Shown: positions 17,687 through 26,346, counted from the stretch's first letter. The stretch: DNA of 64,000 bases from Litoreibacter ascidiaceicola (GCF_900129235.1 NZ_FQUV01000005.1:124001-188000); one strand, 5' to 3'. The notes: generated by a model from the letters alone, not told the origin. Translations and numbers: made by a program.

Positions 17687-18468
17687 CGGATTTGTGTCGT
17701 CGCACTCAGCATCTGATCAGCGGCGGTGATCACTTTCGCGTTCAATTCATACCCTCGCTGCGCTTCGATCAGCTCGGTCACTTCCCGAACGGCATCGACC
17801 GAAGAATCTTCAAGATACCCGTGTCGAAAGCTCCCCAAACCGTTTTCACCGGCAGTACCAAAGATTGCGCCACCCGAGGCCGAGGTTTCAACGAAAAGAT
17901 TGCTCCCGATTGCCTCCAAGCCTTTTTCGTTTACGAAGCCGGCAAGCGTCAATTGCCCCAACTGTTCGGGCTCTACACGATCAATAAAATACGCAAAAAC
18001 TTCCCCTTCAGGGTTTATCGAAATCGATCTGGCATCCTCGGGAATGGTTATGTTTGGAACGATCGGGAAACCATCCGATGTGACCAGAAGCCCCTCTCCG
18101 GTTCGCTTGAGCCCACCGTCACGCGTGTAGCCTGAAATTCCGGACGGCATAGAGACTTCTAGATAACCTCGCCCTTCCACTGCCAGGTCAAGATCACCGC
18201 CCGTACGGGAGAGCGCGCCTTGCGACACGTTCACTGAAACTGCTGTTGGACGCACCCCCAACCCCATTTGAACACCCGCGGGAACAACGGTGCCATCAGC
18301 GGCATTGATGCTACCGGCTCGGGTAAGTTGCTGATAATGAAGGTCGGCAAACTCGGCGCGCCGTGCATTGTAGCCCGTGGTCGACATGTTAGCGAGATTG
18401 TTTGAAATCACGTCAACTCGTGCTTGCTGCGCCGCCATTCCGGTCGCTGCGATTTTGAGTGCATTCAT
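17683..18468 (-). CDS. flgG: Flagellar distal rod protein FlgG
   Basis: Distal rod subunit, 261 residues, the typical length. The start at 18468 gives MNALKIAATGMAAQQARVD, the conserved N-terminus, and has AAGGG a few bases upstream; a longer reading frame adds ten unlikely residues. Family motifs: VISNNLANMSTTGYNARRAEF near residue 25 and the C-terminal SNVD-equivalent SSVDAVREVTELIEAQRGYELNAKVI. It is translated between flgF and flgA. Confidence 0.97.
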   Translation of the reverse strand: MNALKIAATGMAAQQARVDVISNNLANMSTTGYNARRAEFADLHYQQLTRAGSINAADGTVVPAGVQMGLGVRPTAVSVNVSQGALSRTGGDLDLAVEGRGYLEVSMPSGISGYTRDGGLKRTGEGLLVTSDGFPIVPNITIPEDARSISINPEGEVFAYFIDRVEPEQLGQLTLAGFVNEKGLEAIGSNLFVETSASGGAIFGTAGENGLGSFRHGYLEDSSVDAVREVTELIEAQRGYELNAKVITAADQMLSATTQIR

Positions 18469-18484
18469 TTGATTACCCTTTCCT

Positions 18485-19204
18485 CTAGCGCCCGCCAACG
18501 AGCGTCATAATTGAACGCAGCCGTTCATCTTCTTTTTCAAGAAACGACTGCCCCATTTCATAAGATCGCTGAACTTCGATCATCCGTGCAATTTGCTGCA
18601 CTGCCTCCACGTTGGAGGATTCCAGAAAACCTTGGCTCACAGTGGCTGCATCCGCCGGAAGAAGTTCTGAGTTGCTTTTGAACCTCACCCCACCTTCTCG
18701 CTCTAGAGCGTTGAAGTCTGACGGGACGACCAAGCCAATTTGGGAGAACGGATTTCCATCAGCTGACATGGTTCCATCTGCAGAGATGCTTATTTGCCCA
18801 ACGTCCGTCGGCGCAAATATCGGCGCACCGCCAGCATCTAACAATCGGAATCCTTCCGGGGATACCAGCTCTCCCGCTGCATTCGGACTAAACGCTCCGG
18901 CACGTGTTATGCGAACGCCAGCTGGAGTTTCCAACTGGAAAAATCCTTCCCCGTTAATTCCAAGGTCAAACGCCGCACCAGTTTTTGTCATCGCACCTTG
19001 TTGAAAACTTGTAATATGGGCATTCGCCCGCGCCATCGATACGCTTCCCTCGTTTTGTCCCAAAGGCATGATGTATTCGGAGAAAACTGCTGTTTCTGTG
19101 CGAAATCCAGTCGTTGCGAGATTGGCGATGTTATTTGCCACAACGCGCATTTCATTCATCAATCCAGATTGACGCGTGATCGTTGTGTAAACCGTGCTCC
19201 CCAT
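18485..19204 (-). CDS. flgF: Flagellar proximal rod protein FlgF
   Basis: Proximal rod subunit, 239 residues. The start at 19204 is supported by GGGAGG directly upstream and gives the typical MGSTVYTTITRQSGLMNEM. Motifs: NNIANLATTGFRTE near residue 27, FDLGINGEGFFQLETP in the centre, and SSNVEAVQQIARMIEVQRSYEMGQ at the C-terminus. It lies immediately after fliQ and before flgG. Confidence 0.95.
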   Translation of the reverse strand: MGSTVYTTITRQSGLMNEMRVVANNIANLATTGFRTETAVFSEYIMPLGQNEGSVSMARANAHITSFQQGAMTKTGAAFDLGINGEGFFQLETPAGVRITRAGAFSPNAAGELVSPEGFRLLDAGGAPIFAPTDVGQISISADGTMSADGNPFSQIGLVVPSDFNALEREGGVRFKSNSELLPADAATVSQGFLESSNVEAVQQIARMIEVQRSYEMGQSFLEKEDERLRSIMTLVGGR

Positions 19205-19205
19205 T

Positions 19206-19478
19206 CTAGCCTCCCGCAACTAAAGGTAGAATCGTGTCTGACCAAAAAATCATTAAATGGCGCGTCATGAAGCTCATCGAAATCCAGAACGTCGCAAGGA
19301 TGGCCCCAACCTTGGGAACGAAGGTGAGCGTCATTTCCTGAATTGAGGTCAGAGCCTGAAACAAGCCAACCAACAGACCTACGCCTAGAGCGACAGTCAA
19401 GATGGGTCCGGAAATCACAACAGCAACCCACAACCCTTGCCGCAAGACATCAAAAAACTCTGACTCACTCAACATCAA
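19206..19478 (-). CDS. fliQ: Flagellar export apparatus protein FliQ
   Basis: Small two-helix gate subunit, 90 residues as expected. Two hydrophobic helices: LWVAVVISGPILTVALGVGLLVGLFQ (about 16-41) and VPKVGAILATFWISMSFM (about 54-71), joined by the conserved ALTSIQEMTLTFVPK. It overlaps fliE by 4 bases. It completes the FliPQR-FlhAB set, whose genes are spread over three operons here. Confidence 0.96.
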   Translation of the reverse strand: MMLSESEFFDVLRQGLWVAVVISGPILTVALGVGLLVGLFQALTSIQEMTLTFVPKVGAILATFWISMSFMTRHLMIFWSDTILPLVAGG

Positions 19479-19750
19479 ACCGGCATCCGGAGGATTTCTT
19501 GATAGGCTTCAACAACCTTGTCGCGCACACTTACTGCCGTTTGGACAGCCAACTCTGATTGGGTAAGGGCTTCGACAAGGCTGTGTGCGTCAGCGCGGCC
19601 TGCCATCGAGTCAATCGCGACCCGCTCTCCTCCGGAAACAAGGTCCGAGAACGTCTGAACAGCATGACCCAACGCCTGTTCTTCTGTTGGCTTGGTTGCT
19701 GGCCGAGCAGCACCATAGGCGCGCTGCGCGAGTGTGGTAGAAACATCCAT
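19475..19750 (-). CDS. fliE: Flagellar MS-ring/rod junction protein FliE
   Basis: Links the MS-ring to the rod. 91 residues; C-terminal features of the family are clear: DAHSLVEALTQSELAVQTAVSVRDKVVEAYQEILRMPV. The N-terminus is short and flexible. AGGA lies upstream of the ATG. It sits between flgC and fliQ in the rod operon. Confidence 0.94.
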   Translation of the reverse strand: MDVSTTLAQRAYGAARPATKPTEEQALGHAVQTFSDLVSGGERVAIDSMAGRADAHSLVEALTQSELAVQTAVSVRDKVVEAYQEILRMPV

Positions 19751-19780
19751 TCTGGACTATCCTTATGTTGTTAGGGGCCG

Positions 19781-20173
19781 CTACCGGCGTAATAGATCAA
19801 GCAACGCAGTCGACATTTTTCGCGCTTGCTCAAACATTTTCAAATTTGCATCATAACTTCTCTGCGCTTCCCGCGCGTCGGCAATTTCAATCATGAGATT
19901 GACGTTAGATCCTTCAAAATATCCATCAGAGCCAGCAAGGACATGGGAAGGGTCGTAAATTTTGGGTAGCTCACTTTGATCAAGACGTGTCTTGCCTTTA
20001 CGTACTAACGCCGTTTCGCCGCTATCGTCGAAAACCTGTTCGAAAGACGACATCTTACGACGGTATCCAGGGGTATCTACGTTAGCTAGGTTTTCCGATA
20101 CCATGCGTAACCGCGACGACTGGGCTCGCATTCCGCTTGCAGAAATTTCCAAACTTTTCCCGAAATCACTCAT
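19781..20173 (-). CDS. flgC: Flagellar proximal rod protein FlgC
   Basis: Proximal rod subunit, 130 residues. N-terminal ISASGMRAQSSRLRMVSENLANVDTPGYRRK and C-terminal EGSNVNLMIEIADAREAQRSYDANLKMFEQA are typical. It follows flgB with an 8-base gap in the same leftward operon. Confidence 0.96.
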   Translation of the reverse strand: MSDFGKSLEISASGMRAQSSRLRMVSENLANVDTPGYRRKMSSFEQVFDDSGETALVRKGKTRLDQSELPKIYDPSHVLAGSDGYFEGSNVNLMIEIADAREAQRSYDANLKMFEQARKMSTALLDLLRR

Positions 20174-20181
20174 CTCTAGAA

Positions 20182-20574
20182 CTACCGCCCTCTCCCAATC
20201 GACATTTTCAGAAGATCAATAGAATGCTGATAAATCGCAATTGCTCGCGAATGTTGCCGCTCCGCTTCAATGGATTTCAATATCTCATGCTCAATTGAAA
20301 CCGTGTTTCCATTTGGATCTGCGGGAAAATTCGTTTCTGATATTTGCGCGCTTAAGCTACTTACTTCAGAAGCTCCAACATGCCCTGAACGCGTCGTTCG
20401 AAAAACGGAAGAGTCAAATTCTTCTGAAATCTCACTAGAAAACCCAGTGATATCTTTCGCTTTAAAATTTGGTGTATCTGAATGTGCAATATTTTGCGAA
20501 ATTAGGCTTTGCCGAGACGTCGCGTGCCGAGCCATTTGCCCAGCTACGCTCATGATTGTAATTTTCTCGAACAT
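20182..20574 (-). CDS. flgB: Flagellar proximal rod protein FlgB
   Basis: First rod gene of the leftward operon. With the start at 20574, preceded by GGGAGAAG, it is 130 residues beginning MFEKITIMSVAGQMARHATSRQ; a longer frame adds 29 residues over the divergent promoter region and is unlikely. The motif ISQNIAHSDTPNFKAKDI near residue 30 and EAERQHSRAIAIYQHSIDLLKMSIGR at the end fit FlgB. Divergent from fliI over 80 bases, which should contain both promoters. Confidence 0.93.
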   Translation of the reverse strand: MFEKITIMSVAGQMARHATSRQSLISQNIAHSDTPNFKAKDITGFSSEISEEFDSSVFRTTRSGHVGASEVSSLSAQISETNFPADPNGNTVSIEHEILKSIEAERQHSRAIAIYQHSIDLLKMSIGRGR

Positions 20575-20654
20575 CAGGGCTTCTCCCGTCGAATGCATAC
20601 ACATTGTCTTAAGAGTGATTCCTTTAAAAAGGGTAATCGAATGGGAGCAATCAG

Positions 20655-21980
20655 ATGACACAGCAAAATTTTAACGCTTTGCTTTCCACTATCAATGACA
20701 TTCCACGCGTATTTCGTGACGGATCAGTATGTTCAACCTCGGCCAATCTGGTTCAAGTCCGTGGGCTCTGTAGTTTCGGGCAGGTTGGTGATCTCGTGAT
20801 CCTTCACCCCCAAAACGCACCATCTGTTTTTGGAGAAATCCTCGCGCTTCGTGAGACAGTGGTAGACATCCTGCCCGAGACCGGTTCGACGGGCATCGCC
20901 CTGGATGACCGTGTTTCGCATTTGGGCCCAAAACGCATCATGCCCGATAACAGTTGGCTTGGTCGGATAATAGACCCTCTGCTGCGCCCGTTGGATGGCA
21001 GGCCATTAATCAAAGGTCCGAAGGAGGTCTCATTAAAAGCGAGCCCTCCAGCGCCATCCACAAGGAAGCGATTTGGAGAACGCCTCAATAGCGGGCTTGC
21101 GGCATTCGACACGTTCTTGCCAATTGTGAAGGGTCAGCGGCTTGGTATCTTTGCGGGCTCGGGCGTAGGAAAATCCACCTTGCTTGCCGATCTTGCAAAA
21201 GAGATGCAAGCCGACGTCGTTGTGATAACTCTGATCGGAGAAAGAGGACGCGAACTTAAAGACTTTGTCGAAGACACGTTGGGTCCTGAAGGTCTGAAGC
21301 GAGCAGTGATTATTGCGGCGACCTCCGATCAATCAGCGATGCTCAGACGTCGAAGTGCTTGGGTCGGCATGGCCATCGCTGAGTATTTCCGTGACCAAGG
21401 TGCCCATGTCCTTTTACTTGCTGATTCAGTCACGAGATTTGCAGAAGCGCATCGAGAAATAGCGCTCTCTACGGGCGAGAGCGCAAGTCTGGATGGCTTC
21501 CCTCCATCGACAACTCAAGAGCTGATGGCACTTAGCGAACGCGCTGGTCCTGGAGCCATCAAAGCGGGAGATATCACCGCAATATTCTCTGTTCTTGTGC
21601 AAGGCTCAGATATGGAAGGCACAATCGCGGACATTATGCGCGGTGTGTTAGATGGCCATGTTGTTTTATCACGCGAAATCGCGGAGCGAGGACGGTTTCC
21701 GGCCATCGATATATCGAAGTCGGTATCCCGGAGTCTGCCCAACGCGGCAACAACAGAGGAGAATGAAACTCTCTCACAAGCTCGTCGTCTCATCGGCACA
21801 TACGAAGAAGCTCGAATCTTGATCAAATCTGGTCTGTATGAGGCCGGATCGGATGACGCAACCGATCAGGCGATCAAATTTAGACCGATAATTGAAGCAT
21901 TTCTTTCTTCAACACGGCTTACCACGGCAAGGAAGGCCTTTTGTCTTCTAGAAACATGCCTGAAACAATGCAGAGAGTAA
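20655..21980 (+). CDS. fliI: Flagellum-specific export ATPase FliI
   Basis: Energises export together with FliH and FliJ. 441 residues, F1-beta-like: Walker A GIFAGSGVGKSTLL near residue 170, VVITLIGERGRELKDF after it, the Walker B region HVLLLADSVTRFAEAHREIALS, and TQELMALSERAGPG. GGGAG lies ahead of the ATG. It is apparently monocistronic, transcribed away from flgB, and followed by a 309-base gene-free stretch. Confidence 0.97.
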   Translation: MTQQNFNALLSTINDIPRVFRDGSVCSTSANLVQVRGLCSFGQVGDLVILHPQNAPSVFGEILALRETVVDILPETGSTGIALDDRVSHLGPKRIMPDNSWLGRIIDPLLRPLDGRPLIKGPKEVSLKASPPAPSTRKRFGERLNSGLAAFDTFLPIVKGQRLGIFAGSGVGKSTLLADLAKEMQADVVVITLIGERGRELKDFVEDTLGPEGLKRAVIIAATSDQSAMLRRRSAWVGMAIAEYFRDQGAHVLLLADSVTRFAEAHREIALSTGESASLDGFPPSTTQELMALSERAGPGAIKAGDITAIFSVLVQGSDMEGTIADIMRGVLDGHVVLSREIAERGRFPAIDISKSVSRSLPNAATTEENETLSQARRLIGTYEEARILIKSGLYEAGSDDATDQAIKFRPIIEAFLSSTRLTTARKAFCLLETCLKQCRE

Positions 21981-22289
21981 GAGCAACATAGGTATACGAT
22001 AAGTTTAGCCTTTAAGGTCAAAGGAGATGGGCCCAAAATGTTCAACTAGTGCTGCTACTGTACCAAGCGTTAACTTGGCTTTCCTACCGGCACTTAGTTG
22101 AAATCTGCAGTAAAAAATCCTAATAGATTCCGCCTAGAAAGATTAAATTCATATTTAGATCTAGAATGAGGCAAGTTCACCTTTTAGATCTGATTCGAGA
22201 CCTAAATATTAAAATTAACCTCACCACCATAGTCAAGTTCGTTTTAATTGAACCCTGCAGTTGACAAGGACATCTTGATCTCACTGGTG
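21981..22289. other. Gene-free, AT-rich gap between fliI and the DUF1217 gene
   Basis: A 309-base convergent gap with no credible open frame on either strand. It is visibly richer in A and T than its surroundings. The 9-base word TTTAGATCT occurs twice in direct orientation (22154-22162 and 22183-22191). A weak stem (CCTTT/AAAGG, 22009-22024) follows fliI but has no T run. No known RNA or promoter was recognised. Confidence 0.5.
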
Positions 22290-23096
22290 TTAAAAGCGCA
22301 GAGTGGCGTTACCTTGCAACAAGCTTAGTGCTGTCGAAGCACTACTCACCCCTCCACCTTCAGTGATTTGTGACGCCAATAAAAAATTGACGCGAAGCTT
22401 TCCCCTAACGTCTGAATCGCGAAAGCTGTCGAAGTCAGCCACTCCAAATCTGGAGTTCGACTTCTCTTTGAGGATGGCGACTTGTTTGTCTATGGGAAGA
22501 TTTCCAAAACTAGATGGTAAGAACAGAGATCTTTCCACCATCGATTTCAGTGGTGCATTTCCTAAGACTTCGAGCCACTTTGCAGTATCGCTACCTCCCT
22601 TCTCTACAATATCCAGAATCTCTCGATCGAAGGACAATGCCAATCTCAGGTCCTGACTTTGATCTCCAACGGCGGCTTCAAACCTACGCGTGTTATAAGC
22701 TGACAAGATTTCATCGGAAAAATCGCTAAGTTGGGTTCTCGGAATATCAAAATCACCAAAACCAAACGCCTTAGATAAGCTTAGGTAGCGCTTATCCGAA
22801 AATCGATTGGCCAACGCGTCCGGCGATAGCGTACCATCTTCGAGTACTTTCTTGATGAGGAATACGTTATCGATGTCTGTTTCCAGCCCGAACGCGGTTA
22901 GGGTCACTGATAGCAGACCCCGATCACCTACTAGTTCTTCGGCAGACTTAATACTTCCGATCTTCTGTCTAAATGCCTCCGTCTCGCGCTTGACCTCGCT
23001 TGAATTGATCAAACTCTCTCTCTGAGAATCGATAGACCTGGACAAAAACGTCCAACCTTGGAGGCCAGAGAATGGAATAACTGGGGTAAAAGTCAT
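22290..23096 (-). CDS. DUF1217 flagellar protein
   Basis: 268 residues, soluble and mostly helical, with no signal peptide. The layout (IPFSGLQGWTFLSRSIDSQRESLINSSEVKRETEAF, repeated blocks such as RFSDKRYLSLSKAFGFGD and LPIDKQVAILK) fits the DUF1217 family found in flagellar clusters of alphaproteobacteria. Its start overlaps the flbT stop by 4 bases, so it is the last gene of the flagellin-flaF-flbT unit. The exact role is unknown; related genes are needed for motility in some rhizobia, as far as I recall. Confidence 0.8.
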   Translation of the reverse strand: MTFTPVIPFSGLQGWTFLSRSIDSQRESLINSSEVKRETEAFRQKIGSIKSAEELVGDRGLLSVTLTAFGLETDIDNVFLIKKVLEDGTLSPDALANRFSDKRYLSLSKAFGFGDFDIPRTQLSDFSDEILSAYNTRRFEAAVGDQSQDLRLALSFDREILDIVEKGGSDTAKWLEVLGNAPLKSMVERSLFLPSSFGNLPIDKQVAILKEKSNSRFGVADFDSFRDSDVRGKLRVNFLLASQITEGGGVSSASTALSLLQGNATLRF

Positions 23097-23503
23097 TCGC
23101 TCGCGGCCGCCATTAACCTCGCCTCTCGTGCTAACAGTTGACGAAGCGACTTTAGCCCAGGATAAAATTGTTCTTTAACGACATACTCGGTCGAGACATC
23201 AAGAATGCGCCGGCTATCCGTATCCCAAAATGCGTGGCTTAATTGTTCAATACCGTTAAGAACTTGTCGCTTTCCGTCACCAAGGTTTGCATCCCCAGAT
23301 AGTATCAACTGGAGAATGTAGCACACCCTGCGTACTGGAGTGTTTACCTCGTCTGGATGGATCGCATCTTTCAGTCGAAGGATTTTGGCGTTGGGCGTCA
23401 ATATCTGCACCCGCCCACGTCGACTTCCATTTTCGACGACCACACCATTAATGAGAACGCGTTCCTTCGGTCCTAATTTTATTACAAGCCCACTCATTGC
23501 CAT
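23093..23503 (-). CDS. flbT: Flagellin translation regulator FlbT
   Basis: In Caulobacter FlbT binds the 5' leader of flagellin mRNA and restrains its translation until the hook is done. Here 136 residues, the family length: LVIKLGPKERVLINGVVVENGSRRGRVQIL near the N-terminus, then CYILQLILSGDANLGDGKRQVLNGIEQL. It shares one base with the flaF stop and is co-transcribed with flaF and the flagellin gene, a common alphaproteobacterial arrangement that couples regulator and target. Confidence 0.94.
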   Translation of the reverse strand: MAMSGLVIKLGPKERVLINGVVVENGSRRGRVQILTPNAKILRLKDAIHPDEVNTPVRRVCYILQLILSGDANLGDGKRQVLNGIEQLSHAFWDTDSRRILDVSTEYVVKEQFYPGLKSLRQLLAREARLMAAASE

Positions 23504-23871
23504 TATCCTTTCAAACTCAAACCGCGCATCACTGACAGATTCACATCGAGCAACGCACTGACCGTTGCGTTCCCGGCAAGTGCTTTACTCGTGTGAAAAT
23601 TGACGAATTCTGCTAAATAAAAAATTTGAGCCCTAAGCATTTCCGGGAGAGCATTGTCGACATCGGCAACATCGGCAGCAAGTGTATTCCAAAGCTGCCT
23701 GTTAGCATGCAATGCTTCAACAAGCTTTGGAAACTCTGTCACGTCGGCATTTAGCGCCTCGGTTAACGATCGTGTAACGCGAGCAAACACTTCGTATTCA
23801 ATGCCACGATTCGTCCTCAATGGAGTATTGTTCTTTCCATAAGCGGAAATAGCTCTAAGCGTCACGTTCAT
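23503..23871 (-). CDS. flaF: Flagellin synthesis activator FlaF
   Basis: Small protein that promotes flagellin synthesis or secretion and opposes FlbT in Caulobacter. 122 residues: RGIEYEVFARVTRSLTEAL, ALHANRQLWNTLAADVADVDNALPEMLRAQIFYLAEFVNFHT. It lies 63 bases after the flagellin gene, with a stem-loop between, and directly before flbT. Confidence 0.93.
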   Translation of the reverse strand: MNVTLRAISAYGKNNTPLRTNRGIEYEVFARVTRSLTEALNADVTEFPKLVEALHANRQLWNTLAADVADVDNALPEMLRAQIFYLAEFVNFHTSKALAGNATVSALLDVNLSVMRGLSLKG

Positions 23872-23898
23872 TTAGTCACCTTATGTTCTGAGAACGAA

Positions 23899-23921
23899 CG
23901 AGGCACCGAAGTGGCGCCTCG
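23899..23921 (-). terminator. Stem-loop between flagellin and flaF
   Basis: In the transcript the two arms form nine pairs (CGAGGC pairing GCCTCG, one G-U pair, then two C-G pairs) around a five-base loop. It lies just after the flagellin stop codon and is followed by a short T-rich stretch. It probably acts as a partial terminator or 3'-end stabiliser, leaving flagellin mRNA in excess over flaF-flbT. Inferred from structure alone. Confidence 0.45.
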
Positions 23922-23934
23922 CTCTTAGGTTCGC

Positions 23935-25416
23935 TTAGCGGAAGAGCGAAAGGATGCTTTGCGGAGCCTGATTTGCAATCGACAACGCTTGGACGCCTAG
24001 CTGCTGCTGAACTTGAAGTGCTTGCAAGCGAGCAGAAGCCTCTTCCATATCCGCATCAACTAGCGTTCCGATCCCTGATTTAAGCGAGTCTGTCAGCTTG
24101 CTTATGAAATCAGATTGCGTCTCAATACGGCCCTGAGCAGAACCAAATTCAGCGGCTGCATCAATTGAATTCTGGATCAAAACTTCAACATTTCCCAAAG
24201 CTGCCTCGGCACCCTGGTTAGAAGTGACATCGATACTACCCAAACCGAACAAGCCGCCTGAAGCCGTTCCGTCTTGCGCGCCGACTGCAGTGAAAGTCGA
24301 AATTGCCGAGGCACTGTCATTATCAATTTTGAGCACTTGCTCGCCATTGCTGTTTGTCGCAACGCGCGTCGAAACACCTTCAATTCCAGCAGAGTCGATC
24401 GCAGCCTTCAGGCCATTTGCGACATCTTCAAAGGTTTCGCCCTCACCGGCCACATAAGTAGCGACGTTGGAGCCAAGCGTAATTCGGTATCCGTCGCCTG
24501 CATTGACTTTCGAAACTGCAGAAAAGGTGACATTTTCAGCGCGCTCTGCAATCGTTGCGGTTCCATCGACAACCGGTGAACCTGAAAAGGCAAGATCAAC
24601 TGTTTCAAAAGCTCGTGTAGACGTGACTTCAAGGTCGCTACCGTTGCGAGCCGCACTAATCCCCTCCAGACCAAGGGCATTGATTGCCCCTGCGATCTGG
24701 TCGATTGCAAGCTCCTCGGTATCGGTCGCCAGAAATGTTCCTGACGCAAAGTTCAGCGTAGAGCCGCCAACGGTGATTTGGAAATCATCACCTGACATGT
24801 CTGCGCTGTCAGAAAATGTGATGGCTTCAGTGGTTCCGGTGTTTGCGACGGGTCCAGCAGACGCCGTCGCATTAGCCGACAACGATGTTCCAGTGCCGTA
24901 GGTCCCGGAACTGTCCGAAAGGTCAGCACGCGCGATCGAGATATTCGAGGCGGATACAGATCCGTCGCTTAAGCGGTCTAGGGAAGACAGGATGTCGACT
25001 GAATCTGTACCCTTCAGCATATTCAAACCATTGAACTGCGCAGCGCCGACGACCGACTTGATCTGTGATGTCAGTGCATCAATGTCGGTTTGAATTTTAT
25101 CTCGGTCGACGTTCTCTTCCTGCGCGGAAACCACCTTGCCCTTAATTTGCGTCAAAAGGTCAGTTACTGTTTCCGCACCCTGACGCGCCACAGCAACGGT
25201 CGATTCCCCGAGAGACAAGCTCTCCGAAATTGCGTTAAATCCTTTGACATCTGATTCCATAACCTTGGAAATCGCCCAAAGTGCGGAGTTATCTTTTGCC
25301 GATGCAACAGATTTACCTGTGGAAATTTCCGATTGGGTTTTAAGCAAATCGGAATTGATAGACTTGAGAGTCTGCAACGCAACCATTGCGCCATTGTTGG
25401 TTAGAATACTAGACAT
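23935..25416 (-). CDS. fliC: Flagellin
   Basis: Filament subunit, 493 residues, long for an alphaproteobacterial flagellin. The conserved D0/D1 ends are intact: N-terminal SSILTNNGAMVALQTLKSIN to about residue 150, and C-terminal ARLQALQVQQQLGVQALSIA with the end SILSLFR. The centre (about 198-380) holds two similar segments of roughly 80 residues resembling Flagellin_IN motifs (TFSDSADMSGDDFQITVGG and TFSAVSKVNAGDGYRITLG). These would form surface-exposed D2/D3 domains. GAGGA precedes the ATG. It is the only flagellin gene in the window. Confidence 0.95.
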   Translation of the reverse strand: MSSILTNNGAMVALQTLKSINSDLLKTQSEISTGKSVASAKDNSALWAISKVMESDVKGFNAISESLSLGESTVAVARQGAETVTDLLTQIKGKVVSAQEENVDRDKIQTDIDALTSQIKSVVGAAQFNGLNMLKGTDSVDILSSLDRLSDGSVSASNISIARADLSDSSGTYGTGTSLSANATASAGPVANTGTTEAITFSDSADMSGDDFQITVGGSTLNFASGTFLATDTEELAIDQIAGAINALGLEGISAARNGSDLEVTSTRAFETVDLAFSGSPVVDGTATIAERAENVTFSAVSKVNAGDGYRITLGSNVATYVAGEGETFEDVANGLKAAIDSAGIEGVSTRVATNSNGEQVLKIDNDSASAISTFTAVGAQDGTASGGLFGLGSIDVTSNQGAEAALGNVEVLIQNSIDAAAEFGSAQGRIETQSDFISKLTDSLKSGIGTLVDADMEEASARLQALQVQQQLGVQALSIANQAPQSILSLFR

Positions 25417-25614
25417 ATCGTTTCCTCTGATACGGCGAGTTCAACGCCGAAATTTGATCACCTTAGTGATTGAAGAGTCGTTTTGACTTTTGCTTGCAAG
25501 GTCTTCCCCAAACACGCGCCACCCCATTCGCAGGATGCTCGCTTATTTGATCTGAGACTTGCTAAGAGTTCCCTAAAGCCTAGATCCGCATTGGATAAAC
25601 ATTTAGGAAATAGA
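25417..25614 (-). promoter_or_regulatory. Flagellin upstream region and mRNA leader
   Basis: 198 bases upstream of the flagellin gene, with no open frame of note. A dyad ATCAC-CTTA-GTGAT lies at 25458-25471, about 45 bases before the start codon, and a short GGCG/CGCC stem lies closer in. Such leader structures are candidate FlbT targets, since FlbT acts on flagellin mRNA leaders in Caulobacter. No sigma-54 or sigma-28 promoter could be assigned by eye. Confidence 0.35.
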
Positions 25615-25968
25615 TCAGAAAAAACTCTCTCGTGAGGAAAATTGAAAACCCTGGTTGCGCCCCGCAGCATCATAGGTCCTCAAATGCTCAGAAGGGCACT
25701 GTATCGATTGAAGTCGCGAGCTTGCGGCCAATAGTCCAGCTTGAGCAAACTGGTACAGCCCCTGCAAGTCGTCACAGGCATTCAAAATGACCGCCATATC
25801 TGTTTCGGAAAGACGCTCTTTATACTCTGACATCTTTTCAATCGCATTTTGCTTTTGACGTGAAATTTCAGCAAGTTCTTCAATCTTGCCGTCGATCAAC
25901 AATCGCCGCTCGTCAGAGACAAGTTTCATAATCTCTGCAATCTTGCAGCCTTTATTTTCAGGTGCCAT
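25615..25968 (-). CDS. FlgN-like export chaperone candidate
   Basis: 117 residues, helical and charged, with an N-terminal half typical of FlgN-like chaperones (KIAEIMKLVSDERRLLIDGKIEELAEISRQKQNAIEKM). The C-terminus carries LRTYDAAGRNQGF, a pattern I associate with alphaproteobacterial FlgN-like proteins. FlgN chaperones FlgK and FlgL. It starts one base after the flgJ stop and lies upstream of the flagellin gene. Assignment rests on size, helix pattern and context. Confidence 0.65.
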   Translation of the reverse strand: MAPENKGCKIAEIMKLVSDERRLLIDGKIEELAEISRQKQNAIEKMSEYKERLSETDMAVILNACDDLQGLYQFAQAGLLAASSRLQSIQCPSEHLRTYDAAGRNQGFQFSSRESFF

Positions 25969-25969
25969 C

Positions 25970-26242
25970 TCACTTCACCGCCATGCTGTTAAAAAACTGC
26001 TCAGCGAGACCCAATCCGCCTTTATCGACAATGAGTCGAGCATGCTGCTCTCGGAGGAATGATTGAAATTGTTCCTCACCAGCGCCGCCTCCAAACTCAG
26101 ATGAAAGCTCCTTCATTCCGACGAAAGACAACATTTCTGTGACAAACGCGATTTCTAGGTTTTTTGTAATTTCTTGATGCTGACTTCTATTATCGACCGC
26201 TAAAGGTCCACGTAGGGCGTTCGGGCTAGTAGATATTTCCAT
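25970..26242 (-). CDS. flgJ: Rod-binding protein FlgJ, N-terminal domain only
   Basis: 90 residues corresponding to the rod-capping half of FlgJ: EITKNLEIAFVTEMLSFVGMKEL, FGGGAGEEQFQSFLREQHARLIVDKGGLGLAEQFFNSM. The muramidase half of enterobacterial FlgJ is absent, as is usual in alphaproteobacteria, where a separate lytic enzyme such as SltF opens the wall. Divergent from fliK and followed by the flgN-like gene. Confidence 0.85.
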   Translation of the reverse strand: MEISTSPNALRGPLAVDNRSQHQEITKNLEIAFVTEMLSFVGMKELSSEFGGGAGEEQFQSFLREQHARLIVDKGGLGLAEQFFNSMAVK

Positions 26243-26346
26243 GTCATCCTCAAATTTCCTCGCCCCTCAAACAAATATTCGCCAGTAGTAAAGATTGAGT
26301 AACCCCTCCATGGCAAAACACACCCGAGTTCTTGGAGAAGTTTTCC

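Noticed and set aside
20575-20654. CtrA site in the flgB/fliI gap (TTAA twice)
   Set aside because: The two TTAA words are 11 bases apart, not 7, and no sigma-54 or sigma-28 promoter could be matched.
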